Notes: generated by a model from the sequence alone, not told the origin. A stretch of DNA of 16,491 nt from an uncultured beta proteobacterium (GCA_903917505.1 CAIXAY010000095.1:1-16491); one strand, 5' to 3'; shown: positions 1-7,142, numbered from the stretch's first letter. A program made the numbers and translations.

Positions 1-284
1 GGTCCAACCCAGCAGCGCGCGCTCGCGCTGGCCCATGCCATCCATCCGTAGTAGTCAGAAACCCAAAGTCCGAAAATAATGCAAACGCAGGCCCCAAAAC
101 GCTGGCACGCCTGTCGGTCGGAGGAACTTCAGGCTAGTGTCGGGCAAGGGTGTGGCGTCGCCGGACCCGTGCAGAAGAATCACGCCGACGGCGACAGCGG
201 CGGGGTGCTCGACCATCGCACTTATATTTTCGTGCCGGGGTCAGGATTCGTCGTCCACGACCGGCGCTGGCCATGGCACCGCGG
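1..284. other. Left-edge non-assigned region
   Basis: I see no convincing complete gene here. Two short open stretches run off the left edge. On the plus strand a frame ends at a TAG at 49-51 and reads ...ALALAHAIHP. On the minus strand an ATG at 45 reads MDGMGQRERALLGWT out of the window. Both have the GC-rich third positions of this genome, and the visible lengths are too short to choose between them. The rest, 52-284, has only low-quality overlapping frames and lies downstream of the minus-strand histidine kinase. No hairpin with a T-run is visible that could serve as a terminator for that kinase gene. Confidence 0.4.
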
Positions 285-1628
285 TCAGCCCGCAGGAAAC
301 TCCGGCCCAGGCCGCGATCCGGCGCACGGAAAAACGACCCGCGCCAGCAAGCCGCCGGCATCGGAATCGGCAAGGCTGACCTTGGCGCCGTGCCGCTCGG
401 CGATCGTGCGCACGATCGACAGGCCGAGACCGCTGCCGACGATGCCGCCGTCATCGTCACCGCCGCGCCGGTAGAAGCGGTCGAAAACACGCTCGCGCTC
501 GGCAGCGGGAATGCCCGGCCCGCTGTCGGCGACTTCGATGCTGGCCTGCCCGTCGCCGCGCCGGCACGCGACATCGACGCGACCGCCGGCGGGCGTATAG
601 CGCAGGGCATTGCCCACAAGGTTGGACAGCAGAATGCGCAGGGCGTCGCGGTCGCCCGAAACCAGCGCGTCCGCATCGGCCTGCGTCACGCCGAGGTCGA
701 TGTTCCTGGCAGCGGCCAGCGGCGCCAGTTCGACGACGACACTGCGCGCCAGTTCGGCGAGCGCCACCGGCGCGTAGCGATAGTCGGCGGCGCCGGGTTC
801 GTGGCGGGCCAGGGTCAGGAGTTGCTCGACCGCATGCGTGCTGCGCACGAGGCCGCTCTTCAACTCGGCCAGCGCCGCCGTCCGCTCGCTCGCCGAGGTC
901 GCGCGCTCGACCAGTTGCAACTGCAGTTGCAGCGCCGTCAGCGGCGTGCGCAGTTCGTGCGCGGCGTCGGCGACGAAAGCGCGCTGCGCGGCCAGCGCGG
1001 CCTTGAGCCGGGCCAGCAGGTCGTTGAGCGACAGGGCCAGCGGCCTGACTTCTTCCGGCACCGCGCCGACGGCGAGCGGCGCCAGCGAATCGGGCGTGCG
1101 CGCTTGCACCGAGCGGGCAAGCTGCGCCAGCGGCCGCAGGCCGCGGCTGACCAGAAACCAGATCAGCAAAGCCAGCACCGGCAGCAGCACGAAGAAGGGC
1201 TTGAGCGTGCTCCACGCGGCGTCGGCGGCGAGCTGGTTGCGCACCCGCATCGGCTGCGCCACGGCGATCGTCAGGCCGTGGTACTGCAAGGCGAAGACAC
1301 GCCAGTCGCCTTCGCTGCTCGCCGAGGTCGAATAGCCGAGACGCGTGAGCTCGGGGAGCGACTGGTGCGGCCGCGAGTAATAGACTCTCAGCCCGGAGAG
1401 ATCCCAGACACGGATCACATAGTCGAGGCTCTCGTCGCTGGCCAGCGCCTCGGCAGGTCCCTGGAAAGTCTGGTCGCGCAGCGACAGGGCGATCTGCTGC
1501 AACTGGTAGTCGAACAGCGAACCGGCCTCGTCGCGCGCCGCCCGGTAAGTGGCCCAGCCACCGAGCAGCATCACGACGGTCATCGCGACCAGCAGGGCGA
1601 ACAGCAGATGGCGGCGTATCGAATTCAT
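285..1628 (-). CDS. qseC: QseC-like sensor histidine kinase
   Basis: This 447-residue inner-membrane sensor kinase should autophosphorylate on a histidine and pass the phosphate to the response regulator encoded just upstream. Seen in the sequence: a first membrane helix at about residues 8-26, a periplasmic region of about 115 residues, a second helix at about 144-162, and a HAMP-like linker. The H-box is AHELRTP with His224, the N-box has Asn340, G1 is DSGPG (368-372), the F-box is FDRFYRR, and G2 is GSGLGL (398-403). Length and layout match E. coli QseC (449 residues), and the periplasmic start (LFDYQLQQIAL) resembles the 2CSK_N domain. I chose the ATG at 1628 because it overlaps the regulator's stop as ATGA, implying translational coupling. 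The open frame extends 16 codons further upstream inside the regulator gene, which is less likely. The signal sensed is not apparent. Confidence 0.93.
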   Translation of the reverse strand: MNSIRRHLLFALLVAMTVVMLLGGWATYRAARDEAGSLFDYQLQQIALSLRDQTFQGPAEALASDESLDYVIRVWDLSGLRVYYSRPHQSLPELTRLGYSTSASSEGDWRVFALQYHGLTIAVAQPMRVRNQLAADAAWSTLKPFFVLLPVLALLIWFLVSRGLRPLAQLARSVQARTPDSLAPLAVGAVPEEVRPLALSLNDLLARLKAALAAQRAFVADAAHELRTPLTALQLQLQLVERATSASERTAALAELKSGLVRSTHAVEQLLTLARHEPGAADYRYAPVALAELARSVVVELAPLAAARNIDLGVTQADADALVSGDRDALRILLSNLVGNALRYTPAGGRVDVACRRGDGQASIEVADSGPGIPAAERERVFDRFYRRGGDDDGGIVGSGLGLSIVRTIAERHGAKVSLADSDAGGLLARVVFPCAGSRPGPEFPAG

Positions 1629-2287
1629 GACTGCTGCGGCACGAGGTAGCCGACGCCGCGCACATTGCGTATCCATTCGGCGCCGAGCTTGCGGCGCAGG
1701 GAATGAATGTAGACTTCGACGGTATTGCTCTCGATTTCCTCTTCCCAGCCGTAGAGCTTGTCCTCGAGCTGGCTGCGCGACAGCGGCACGCCCGGCTGTT
1801 CGAGCAGGGCCTGCAGCAAGGCGAATTCGCGCGCGGACAGGTTGACCGGCGCGCCGCCCAGCAACACCTCGTGCGTCGCGGGATTCAAGCTCAGCGCGCC
1901 GTTCTCGATCAGCGGCGAGGCCCGGCCGGCGTGCCGGCGCAGCAAAGCGCGAACGCGCGCCGACAGTTCGTCGAGGTCGAAAGGCTTGACCAGATAATCG
2001 TCGGCGCCGGCGTCCAGCCCCTTGACGCGGTCGGCGACCGAATCGCGCGCCGTGATCACCAGCACCGGCATGGCCAGCCCCTTGCGGCGCAAACTGGCGA
2101 GCAGCTCGAGGCCGCTCTTCCTGGGCAAACCCAGGTCGAGCAGGATCATTTCGTGCACGCCATTGGCCAGCGCCAGCTCGGCCGCCGCGCCGTCGCGCAC
2201 CCAGTCGACGGTGTAGCCTTCCTGGCGCAAGCCGTTCTGCACGCTGGCGCCGATCATCGCGTCATCTTCAACAAGCAGCAGGCGCAT
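1625..2287 (-). CDS. qseB: QseB-like OmpR-family response regulator
   Basis: This 220-residue DNA-binding response regulator is the likely partner of the overlapping QseC-like kinase. The receiver domain (about 1-115) shows the acidic pair Asp8/Asp9, phospho-acceptor Asp51 in LLDLGLP, Thr79 and Lys101 in VKPFD. The C-terminal winged-helix domain (about 125-217) carries the family-typical segments SAREFALL and NTVEVYIHSLRRKLG and ends in VRGVGYLV. The DNA-binding half closely resembles QseB (EDKLYGWEEE against EEKLYTWDEE from memory). The ATG at 2287 is preceded by GGGAG at 5-base spacing. The gene lies 57 bp downstream of ilvN on the same strand, so it may be partly co-transcribed with ilvBN or have its own promoter in that gap. 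I could not identify a convincing promoter or operator there. PmrA is the other close family. Confidence 0.93.
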   Translation of the reverse strand: MRLLLVEDDAMIGASVQNGLRQEGYTVDWVRDGAAAELALANGVHEMILLDLGLPRKSGLELLASLRRKGLAMPVLVITARDSVADRVKGLDAGADDYLVKPFDLDELSARVRALLRRHAGRASPLIENGALSLNPATHEVLLGGAPVNLSAREFALLQALLEQPGVPLSRSQLEDKLYGWEEEIESNTVEVYIHSLRRKLGAEWIRNVRGVGYLVPQQS

Positions 2288-2344
2288 CCAATCTCCCGGC
2301 GATTACCCCGGCGCCTATGTTAACGGGATTTCCCCGCGCGTGCG

Positions 2345-2653
2345 CTAGCGGAAGAACTGCTCGAGCCTTTCGAAAACTTCGTGTTCGGCGCCGTGCCGGC
2401 GCACGGCCAGCACGTCTTCGAGTTTTTCGAGCTGCTTGATCATCTGCTCGAGCCGCGCGTCTTCATTGACCGAGAGCCAGATGCGGCTGGTCGCGCCACT
2501 GCCGACCGGCATGCACAGGATGCCTTCGACGTTGAAGGCGCGGCGCGAGAACAGGCCGACGACGTGCGACATCACGCCGGCATGGTTGTTCACGTCGATT
2601 TCAAGGACGGTGCTGCCGAGCACCTGTTTCTCGCGTTGGGTGATTGAATTCAT
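2345..2653 (-). CDS. ilvN: Acetolactate synthase isozyme I small subunit
   Basis: This 102-residue regulatory subunit should bind the IlvB catalytic subunit, stimulate it and confer feedback inhibition by valine. The protein is a single ACT domain. The segment from about residue 14 to 87 matches E. coli IlvN closely from memory: NNHAGVMSHVVGLFSRRAFN here against NHPGVMTHVCGLFARRAFN, then NVEGILC and RLEQMI..LEKLEDV. Its length is that of isozyme I IlvN (96 residues), not of IlvH-type subunits (about 160 residues with an extra C-terminal domain), which are common in proteobacteria. It starts 2 bp after the ilvB stop. A GGAGG inside the end of ilvB sits 6 bases before the ATG, so the two subunits are translated from one message. 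Confidence 0.94.
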   Translation of the reverse strand: MNSITQREKQVLGSTVLEIDVNNHAGVMSHVVGLFSRRAFNVEGILCMPVGSGATSRIWLSVNEDARLEQMIKQLEKLEDVLAVRRHGAEHEVFERLEQFFR

Positions 2654-2655
2654 TT

Positions 2656-4338
2656 TCAGCCTCCGATCATGTCTTTGTTCGATGCGCCCGGCGCGACCAT
2701 GGGCAGGACCTGCTCGCCGGCGTCGATGCGCGCGTGGATCAGCACCGGGCCGCGCTGCGCGAGCGCCGCGCGCAGCGCCCCCTGCGGGTCGTCGGCGTGG
2801 TCGAGATCGATGGCTTTCCAGCCGAAGCCCTCGGCGATGCGCACGAAATCCGGTCCGACCGAATACTTGGACGCGAACACGCGCTCGCCGTAGAACAGCG
2901 TCTGCTGCTGGGTGACGAGGCCCAGCGAAGCGTTGTCCATCAGCACCACCTTGACATTGACATCGAGCTCGGCGGCCGTGGCGAGTTCCTGGATGTTCAT
3001 CAGGATGCTGCCGTCGCCGGAAAAGCAGACCACCGTGCGCTGCGGTTCGGCGAGCGCCGCGCCGATCGCCGCCGGCAGGCCGAAACCCATGGTCCCGAGG
3101 CCGCCCGAAGTGAGCCACTGGCGCGGCCGGCGCAGCGGGTAGGTCTGCGCCACGAACATCTGGTGCTGGCCGACGTCGGTGGTGATCGTCGCCTCGTCGT
3201 CGAGGCAGTTCGCCACCGCGTCGATCAGCCCGTACGAGGTGCGCACATCGCCGAGGCCCGGCGTAAGCAGCGGCTGCGCCGCTTTCACTGCCGCCACGCG
3301 CGCCAGCCAGTCCGCGCGCAGGCTGGCCTTGACCTGCGGCAGCAGCGCTTCGAGAAAAGCCCGGACGTCGCCGCTGACACCGAGGTGGGCGGTCTTGACC
3401 TTGTCGAGCTCGGAGCGGTCGATGTCGATATGGATGACCTTGGCGTGCGGGCAGAAGGTCGCGACCTTGCCGGTGGCGCGGTCGTCGAAGCGCGCGCCGA
3501 CCGCGATCAGGAGGTCGCATTCGTCGAGCAGCAGGTTGGTGTAGCGGGCGCCGTGCATGCCGAGCATGCCGAGCGAGAGCGGATGGTCGACCGGCAGCGT
3601 GCCGAGCCCCATCAGCGTCATCACGGTCGGCAGGCCCGCTTTTTCGGCGAGTTCGACGGCGAGCCCGGCGGCGCCGGAATGCACGACGCCGCCGCCGAGA
3701 TAAAGAATCGGCTTGGCCGCGGCCGCTATCATCGCCGCGGCGCGCGCGACAAGCTCGGCGGCCGGCGCCGCGATGGCATCGCCGACGCCCGGCTCGGGCC
3801 AGGCGCCGACTTCGATGCGCTGGTTCTGCACGTCGCGCGGAATGTCGATCAGCACCGGGCCCGGACGCCCCGAAACGGCAAGGCGGAAGGCGCGCGGAAT
3901 CACGTCGAGCAGTTCGCCGGCCGAGGCGACGAGGAAATTGTGCTTGGTGATCGGAATGCTCAAGCCATAGGTATCGACCTCCTGAAACGCGTCGGTGCCG
4001 ATCATCGCGGTCGGCACCTGGCCGGTGATCGCGATCAGCGGGATCGAATCGAGCTTGGCGTCGGCGATCGCGGTCAGGAGATTGGTCGCGCCGGGGCCCG
4101 AGCACGACATGCAGATCGCCGGCTGGCCGCTGACCCGCGCCATGCCCTGGGCGATGAAACCGGCGCCCTGTTCGTGGCGCGCGAGGACGTGGCTGATCTG
4201 CGTCGATTGCGACAGGGCGTCGTAGACCGGCAGGATGGCGCCGCCGGGGATGCCGGTGACGATGCGCACGCCCTGCCTTTCGAGCAGGCGCACGACGATC
4301 TGCGCGCCGCTCAGGATTTCGGTTGTGTCGCTGGTCAT
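2656..4338 (-). CDS. ilvB: Acetolactate synthase isozyme I large subunit
   Basis: This 560-residue ThDP-dependent enzyme condenses two pyruvates to 2-acetolactate (valine/leucine branch) or pyruvate with 2-ketobutyrate (isoleucine branch). The N-terminal ThDP-binding domain has the catalytic glutamate Glu56 in ARHEQGAGF. The central FAD-type domain contains GARFDDR (281-287). The C-terminal domain holds the ThDP/Mg motif from GDGS (441-444) to Asn469. Many stretches match E. coli IlvB, including RPRQWLTSGGLGTMGFGLPA. At the position equivalent to Trp464 of E. coli isozyme II there is a glutamine (Gln478 in TQQQTLFY), as in isozyme I. I chose the ATG at 4338 because AAGGAGAG lies 6 bases upstream. 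An in-frame TTG five codons earlier overlaps that ribosome site. Upstream lies an attenuator-like leader. Confidence 0.96.
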   Translation of the reverse strand: MTSDTTEILSGAQIVVRLLERQGVRIVTGIPGGAILPVYDALSQSTQISHVLARHEQGAGFIAQGMARVSGQPAICMSCSGPGATNLLTAIADAKLDSIPLIAITGQVPTAMIGTDAFQEVDTYGLSIPITKHNFLVASAGELLDVIPRAFRLAVSGRPGPVLIDIPRDVQNQRIEVGAWPEPGVGDAIAAPAAELVARAAAMIAAAAKPILYLGGGVVHSGAAGLAVELAEKAGLPTVMTLMGLGTLPVDHPLSLGMLGMHGARYTNLLLDECDLLIAVGARFDDRATGKVATFCPHAKVIHIDIDRSELDKVKTAHLGVSGDVRAFLEALLPQVKASLRADWLARVAAVKAAQPLLTPGLGDVRTSYGLIDAVANCLDDEATITTDVGQHQMFVAQTYPLRRPRQWLTSGGLGTMGFGLPAAIGAALAEPQRTVVCFSGDGSILMNIQELATAAELDVNVKVVLMDNASLGLVTQQQTLFYGERVFASKYSVGPDFVRIAEGFGWKAIDLDHADDPQGALRAALAQRGPVLIHARIDAGEQVLPMVAPGASNKDMIGG

Positions 4339-4389
4339 GGTGCTCTCCTTCAAGGTGTTGCTGGGGTTGGCGGCCTGGCCGGCGGGGAT

Positions 4390-4423
4390 AAAAAAACCCC
4401 CGCTCGGTCTGCACCGGCGGGGG
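4390..4423 (-). terminator. Intrinsic terminator (attenuator) ahead of ilvB
   Basis: Read on the minus strand, CCCCCGC (4417-4423) pairs perfectly with GCGGGGG (4397-4403). Inside, CGGT pairs with ACCG around a 4-base loop, leaving one bulged base. The stem is followed at once by seven Ts (4390-4396). It ends 51 bases before the ilvB ATG and follows a branched-chain-rich leader ORF, so its position and form are those of an attenuator rather than of an end-of-gene terminator. On the plus strand the hairpin lacks a matching T-run. Confidence 0.88.
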
Positions 4424-4445
4424 TTTGGGAATCTGCTGTCGCTTC

Positions 4446-4607
4446 TTACTTTTCGACTTGCTTTCTTCCGGCCCTCGACGGCGCGATCGGTACGACGATG
4501 CGTACTACCGATACGACGGTTACGAGAGCGACCGTAATGGCGAACACGAGCGCGCTTATCGCTGGAGCGACAAACGTTGCGGAGGCGTGGACGTCAAGAT
4601 AAGGCAT
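4446..4607 (-). CDS. Val/Ile-rich leader peptide of ilvBN (ivbL-like)
   Basis: This open frame of 53 codons ends 22 bases before the attenuator hairpin. Residues 20-41 contain 9 Val, 3 Ile and 2 Leu, including VTVVSVVRIVVPIAP. This resembles the VVVVRVVVVVGNAP core of E. coli IvbL, the leader of the same operon (recalled from memory). Five of the nine valine codons are GTA, a codon expected to be rare in a genome this GC-rich, which would sharpen sensitivity to charged tRNA-Val. The inferred role is that ribosomes stalling on these codons prevent formation of the downstream terminator when branched-chain amino acids are scarce. The ATG at 4607 lacks a clear ribosome-binding site. An in-frame GTG at codon 21 would give a 33-residue peptide closer to IvbL length, so the start is uncertain. 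Confidence 0.62.
   Translation of the reverse strand: MPYLDVHASATFVAPAISALVFAITVALVTVVSVVRIVVPIAPSRAGRKQVEK
4486..4512 (-). promoter_or_regulatory. Candidate leader pause hairpin
   Basis: ATCGGTA (minus strand, 4506-4512) pairs perfectly with TACCGAT (4486-4492). Two further pairs are possible if a 3-base bulge is allowed. The hairpin lies over the last valine codons of the leader ORF, where the 1:2 pause structure of an amino-acid attenuator would be. I could not settle the competing antiterminator pairing by eye. Confidence 0.4.
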
Positions 4608-4641
4608 GGTCGAAAGTTGAAGGAAGGTAAGGCGAAGCGCA

Positions 4642-4670
4642 ATTAGAAACGACTCCGGCGAAAAAAACAA
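4642..4670 (-). promoter_or_regulatory. Candidate sigma-70 promoter of the ilv leader
   Basis: On the minus strand a -35-like TTGTTT (4665-4670) and a -10 TCTAAT (4642-4647, five of six consensus bases) are separated by exactly 17 bases. Transcription would begin near 4635, about 28 bases before the leader ATG at 4607. The region is AT-rich against a GC-rich background. The -35 matches only three of six positions. Confidence 0.5.
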
Positions 4671-4819
4671 GCGCTAATTGATCGGCGGCCGGACGCATGG
4701 ATTTCCCGCGCGGCCCGCCCGCGGCATTGAACGCAGCCCGACCAGGCACTGTCATATGGGCCGCTGCGATGGCGTCATAGCGCCGTTTCCGGGTTTTTCG
4801 AACGGCCAGGCGGGGCAAT

Positions 4820-4850
4820 TTGACGGCGTGCAGCGCGCCAAACGCATATT
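4820..4850 (+). promoter_or_regulatory. Weak candidate promoter for heme sensor-kinase pair
   Basis: TTGACG (4820-4825, five of six -35 bases) is followed by CATATT (4845-4850, four of six -10 bases) with a 19-base spacer, which is longer than optimal. It would place the transcript start about 45 bases before the ATG at 4901. This is only a pattern match. Confidence 0.25.
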
Positions 4851-4900
4851 CGACGATGTGGCCCCGGGCCCTCGCATCGTCCTTGAAAGGAGCAATCGCC

Positions 4901-5773
4901 ATGGGTTTGCGACTGAAGTTCAACCTCGTGCTGCTGCTCGTTTTCGTCGCCGGGATGGCGGTCTCGGCCTACGTTTCGCACCGCCTGCTCGACCAGAACG
5001 CCAAGCAGGAGACGCTGCGCAACGCCGGCCTGATGATGGAGTCGGCGCTCTCGGTGCGCGGCTACACGGTCAAGCAGGTCAAGCCGCTGCTCGAGCCCAG
5101 CCTGGAGCAGACCTTTCTGCCGCAGACGGTGCCGGCCTATGCCGCCACCGAAATCTTCAACGCCCTGCGCGCGAAGTATCCGGACTTCACCTACAAGGAG
5201 GCGACGCTCAACCCGACCAATCCGCGCGACCGGGCGGTCGAATGGGAAAGCGACATCGTGCAGAAATTCCGTGCCGACAAGACGGCCAGGGAACTCGCCG
5301 GCGAACGCGAGACGCCGACCGGGCGCATGCTCTACCTGGCGCGGCCGATCACCATCACCCAGCCGGCCTGCCTCGCCTGCCACAGCATTCCGTCGGCGGC
5401 GCCGGCGTCGATGCTGCGGATCTACGGCGAGAACAACGGTTTCAGCTGGAAGCACCTCGAGACCATAGGCGCGCAGGTTGTCTCCGTGCCGATGTCGGTC
5501 CCGCTCGCCAGTGCGCAGAACACCTTCAGACCCTTCATGCTGTCGCTCGGCTGCATCTTCTTCGCCATTTTCATCGTCCTCAACCTGATGCTGTCGCTGT
5601 TGATCATCCGGCCGATCTCGCGCATGTCGGCGGCCGCCGATCGCATCTCGACCGGCGATTTCGAGATCCCGGAGTTCGCGGCGCGCAACCGCGACGAGAT
5701 CGGCGTGCTGGCCAATTCCTTCAACCGCATGCGCCGCAGCCTGCAAAAAGCGATGAAGCTGATCGAGGCTTGA
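4901..5773 (+). CDS. Tll0287-like (DUF3365) heme sensor with HAMP
   Basis: This 290-residue inner-membrane protein has an N-terminal membrane helix at about 7-25 and a periplasmic domain at about 30-205. The periplasmic domain resembles the Tll0287-like (DUF3365) family. A second helix follows at about 213-236, then a HAMP domain (about 233-286) with RPISRM and DEIGVLANSFNRM. A single c-type heme motif CLACH (157-161) lies late in the periplasmic domain, in the region expected for this family. The protein ends right after HAMP, with no kinase, cyclase or chemotaxis output domain. The likely role is to sense redox state, a gas or another heme ligand and transmit it through HAMP. The ATG at 4901 is preceded by AAAGGAG at 8-base spacing, and the longer frame upstream lacks a good start. 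A Ser/Thr kinase gene begins 13 bp after the stop, suggesting a partner. Confidence 0.87.
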   Translation: MGLRLKFNLVLLLVFVAGMAVSAYVSHRLLDQNAKQETLRNAGLMMESALSVRGYTVKQVKPLLEPSLEQTFLPQTVPAYAATEIFNALRAKYPDFTYKEATLNPTNPRDRAVEWESDIVQKFRADKTARELAGERETPTGRMLYLARPITITQPACLACHSIPSAAPASMLRIYGENNGFSWKHLETIGAQVVSVPMSVPLASAQNTFRPFMLSLGCIFFAIFIVLNLMLSLLIIRPISRMSAAADRISTGDFEIPEFAARNRDEIGVLANSFNRMRRSLQKAMKLIEA

Positions 5774-5786
5774 GCGAGCGCGCCCC

Positions 5787-7115
5787 ATGCCCATCCCGGA
5801 ACGCATCGGCAAGTACCTGATTCGCGGCGCGCTCGGCACGGGCGCGATGGGAAGCGTTTATGAAGGCTTCGACGCCAGCATCGAACGCCGCGTGGCGATC
5901 AAGACGATACTCGCCGAGCATCTGGCGGCGGCCCAGTCGCTCGGCGCGGTGGCGCGCTTCAAGCACGAGGCGCAGGCGGCCGGCCGGCTGCATCACCCGG
6001 CCATCGTCGGCGTCTATGAATACGGCGAAGACGACGAAATGGCCTTCATCGTCATGGAATACGTCGAGGGGCAATCGCTCGACAAGCTGATGCTCGAGCG
6101 CGGGCGCTTCGCCGCGATCGATATCTACGAGGTGATGAAACAGCTGCTCGCCGCGCTTGACCACGCGCATCGCAACGGCGTTGTGCACTGTGACATCAAA
6201 CCGGCCAACGTCATGGTGCTGAAGGACATGAGGATCAAGCTCATGGATTTCGGCGTCGCCAGGATCGAGAACTCGACGCAGACGCAGGCCGGCGTCACCC
6301 GGGGCACGCCGACGCACATCGCCCCCGAGCAGTACAGCGGGCAGCCGACCGACGGCCGCGCCGACCTCTGGGCGGCCGGCGTGATCCTCTACGAACTGCT
6401 CACCGGCCGCGGGCCTTTCGTCGCCGAAACGCCGGCCGCCGTCATGCATCAGGTCATGAACCTGACGCCGCCGGCGCCATCGTCGCTGGCCGCAGGGCTG
6501 CCGCAAGCTTTCGATGCCTTGCTCGCGCGCGCGCTGGCCAAGAAGCCGGACCAGCGTTTTCAAAGTGCGCGCGAGTTCGCCGCGGCGCTCGTGTCGGCAT
6601 TCGTCACCAGCAAGTCGCCCGCCGACGGGGGCGCGGCGAAATCCTCTGCCGCCGAGGCACCGAGCCACAAGGCGCACGCCGCGAAAGCCTGGTCATTGCC
6701 GCCGGACACGCTGGCGTCGATCGAGCGGGCGCTGAGCCGGGCCATCGGCCCGATCGCCCGGCATCTGGCGCACAAGAGCGCGCTGCGCGCTAGGGATGTG
6801 GAAGAATTCTACGCACTGCTCGCCGACAACGTTCCCGCCGGCGCTGAGCGCAACGAATTCATCGCGCATCTCGAGCGGCTGGACCGGGCCGGCGCAGCGC
6901 TGCCGCCAATGTTCGACAAACCGGTGGCGGGCTTCGACCCGGCGACCCTGGTCGCGGCCGAAATGCGCCTCGCGCAATACGTCGGCCCGCTCGCCGAAAC
7001 GCTGATCATGCGTGCCGCACACACGTCGAGCGATGTCGGCGAACTCTACCGCCAGCTCGCCGAATACATCGACTCGCCGCAGGAGCGTGCCGCTTTCCTG
7101 AAAAGCATCCCCTAG
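5787..7115 (+). CDS. Ser/Thr protein kinase with tandem C-terminal modules
   Basis: This 442-residue Hanks-type kinase has no membrane helix. The kinase domain (about 8-270) shows the glycine loop GTGAMGSVY, Lys39 in VAIK, Glu61, the catalytic loop HCDIKPANV with Asp136, DFG (154-156) and APE (179-181). The HRD arginine is replaced by Cys135, so it is a non-RD kinase and may not need activation-loop phosphorylation. A low-complexity Ala/Ser/Lys linker (about 273-305) leads to two similar helical modules, about 310-362 and 389-441. Both carry a GPxAxxL start and a DV-E-Y--LA--- core ending in ER--F. The gene follows a HAMP-ending heme sensor by 13 bp and is probably its cytoplasmic output. The ribosome site before the ATG is weak, so translation may be coupled to the upstream gene. 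Substrates are unknown. Confidence 0.92.
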   Translation: MPIPERIGKYLIRGALGTGAMGSVYEGFDASIERRVAIKTILAEHLAAAQSLGAVARFKHEAQAAGRLHHPAIVGVYEYGEDDEMAFIVMEYVEGQSLDKLMLERGRFAAIDIYEVMKQLLAALDHAHRNGVVHCDIKPANVMVLKDMRIKLMDFGVARIENSTQTQAGVTRGTPTHIAPEQYSGQPTDGRADLWAAGVILYELLTGRGPFVAETPAAVMHQVMNLTPPAPSSLAAGLPQAFDALLARALAKKPDQRFQSAREFAAALVSAFVTSKSPADGGAAKSSAAEAPSHKAHAAKAWSLPPDTLASIERALSRAIGPIARHLAHKSALRARDVEEFYALLADNVPAGAERNEFIAHLERLDRAGAALPPMFDKPVAGFDPATLVAAEMRLAQYVGPLAETLIMRAAHTSSDVGELYRQLAEYIDSPQERAAFLKSIP

Positions 7116-7142
7116 CGCAGGAGCCGCACCGGCGGCCGCGCC

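Noticed and set aside
150..1649. Long plus-strand open frame of 499 codons
   Set aside because: It is the antisense of the histidine kinase gene. The protein is Arg/Gln/Gly-rich with no domain, and the minus strand has clear kinase motifs.
4339..4353. TTG start five codons upstream for ilvB
   Set aside because: It overlaps the AAGGAGAG ribosome site that is correctly spaced for the ATG at 4338.
2644..4602. Plus-strand open frame of 652 codons opposite ilvB
   Set aside because: Shadow frame caused by high GC in the third codon positions of ilvB; no recognisable motif.
4425..4646. Plus-strand ORF with a Tyr/Asp/Arg-rich product over the ilv leader
   Set aside because: No ribosome site. The same bases are better explained by the leader ORF and attenuator on the minus strand. 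I could not exclude it fully.
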